Of a stretch of 31,208 nt of DNA, positions 30,730-31,208 are shown piece by piece (positions within the stretch are counted from its first letter, which is position 1; each line of letters opens with the position of its first letter). The position numbers and the translations under genes were made by a program. Source of the stretch: Chloroflexota bacterium (GTDB lineage: Bacteria; Chloroflexota; Anaerolineae; Promineifilales; Promineifilaceae); the NCBI GenBank assembly GCA_020353135.1, contig CP070688.1, positions 3,662,212-3,693,419 of the forward strand, read 5' to 3'. The notes beneath the pieces were generated by a model. The model saw only the letters and a list, made by a program, of their open reading frames with translations. It was not told the DNA's origin and did not search any database.

Positions 30730-31208
30730 ATGTCGAGACAAAGCCAAGCCCTCCTCTTACTACTGATTCTCAGCGCGGCCGCGCTGCGCACGAACGGGAT
30801 GCTGGCCAACACTTTCCACAGCGACGAGGCTTTGTTCTCTTCGTGGTCCAGATTGATTGCCGTTTTGCGGGACCCTTTGCTGCAAAGCCAGGCTATCGAC
30901 AAGCCGCCGTTGCTGTTCTATCTGCAAGCCGTTTTCTATCCACTTATGGGGCCAGTGATGTGGGCGGCCCGATTACACAATTACATTGCATCCCTCCTGT
31001 TGATTCCACTGACGGCCATGCTAGCCTGGCGTATGTATCGTGACGAGAGCACCATGGTGTTGGCGGCCGGCTTCCTCGTATTCTCGCCATTGGCAATCCA
31101 GTACAGCGGCTCGGCGTTCATCGACCCGCTGATGACTTGTTTGATAGTCGCTTCCTTGATGATGGTCGCTAGTTGCCGGCCGACTAGACGGAATCGGATC
31201 AGGAGTGA
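30730..31208 (+). CDS. PMT/ArnT-type membrane glycosyltransferase, N-terminal part
   Basis: An open frame from the ATG at 30730 runs to the window end without a stop (159 complete codons). The N terminus is a hydrophobic helix (about 6-20). Next comes a first outer loop with the catalytic-type acidic pair in F-H-S-D-E-A-L-F, and then D-K-P-P-L-L-F-Y-L, a motif of ArnT/PMT_2 family GT-C enzymes that use polyprenyl-phosphate sugars. More membrane helices follow (near 80-105 and 115-150). No in-frame start exists upstream back to the promoter, and no SD is visible. The acceptor is unknown. Confidence 0.82.
   Translation, partial: MSRQSQALLLLLILSAAALRTNGMLANTFHSDEALFSSWSRLIAVLRDPLLQSQAIDKPPLLFYLQAVFYPLMGPVMWAARLHNYIASLLLIPLTAMLAWRMYRDESTMVLAAGFLVFSPLAIQYSGSAFIDPLMTCLIVASLMMVASCRPTRRNRIRS

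Overview
The window reads as a chromosomal segment of a moderately GC-rich bacterium, most likely a Chloroflexota member of Anaerolineae type. This is inferred from the protein flavour: a short EF-Ts, an S2 protein with a long acidic Ala/Glu tail, tandem-GNAT proteins, and the rpsB-tsf-pyrH-frr-uppS-cdsA order. It is not proven by a marker phylogeny. I saw no tRNA, rRNA, CRISPR array, insertion sequence or prophage. Nearly all DNA is coding, with short regulatory gaps.

Layout. (1) 1-3.0 kb, minus strand: an ABC-2 permease (cut by the window edge), its ATPase, a tandem GNAT acetyltransferase and a HAD hydrolase. (2) 3.2-3.4 kb, minus: a small self-contained unit with promoter, 14-bp palindrome, Shine-Dalgarno (SD), 28-codon ORF and terminator. 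(3) 3.5-7.7 kb, minus: a 912-residue fusion of a threonine dehydratase/serine racemase-like PLP domain, a catalytically degenerate phosphoglycerate-dehydrogenase-like domain and an SbnI-like (ParB-fold serine kinase) domain; then a second double-GNAT protein and a single-domain response regulator. (4) 7.7-10.7 kb, minus: a DtxR/MntR-type metalloregulator with a palindrome at its own promoter, a sirtuin, and the Mg transporter MgtE, divergent from a plus-strand MscS channel. (5) 12.1-13.4 kb, minus: a Trm112-like small protein and an orphan AAA/STAND-type ATPase. (6) 13.7-18.0 kb, plus: a metal (probably zinc) uptake operon (lipoprotein SBP, ATPase, permease, Fur-family regulator) with a Fur/Zur-like inverted repeat over the promoter, followed by a YhfC-type intramembrane protease. 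(7) 18.1-19.8 kb, plus: an ABC-2 exporter pair. (8) 19.9-25.8 kb, plus: rpsB (with an in-frame TAA), tsf, pyrH, frr, uppS, cdsA and a class I fructose-1,6-bisphosphatase. (9) 26.1-28.6 kb, plus: rho and a LysM/M23 cell-wall peptidase. (10) 28.6-30.6 kb, minus: rlmN and a NagD-like HAD phosphatase, divergent from a plus-strand PMT-type glycosyltransferase that runs off the end.

The main points for follow-up are: the PLP/pseudo-dehydrogenase/serine-kinase fusion, which echoes the SbnA-SbnB-SbnI logic of L-2,3-diaminopropionate synthesis in one chain; the nonsense codon in the essential gene rpsB; the small regulated unit at 3.2-3.4 kb; and two metal-sensor operators placed at start sites. All function calls come from reading motifs by eye. 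No database search was run.
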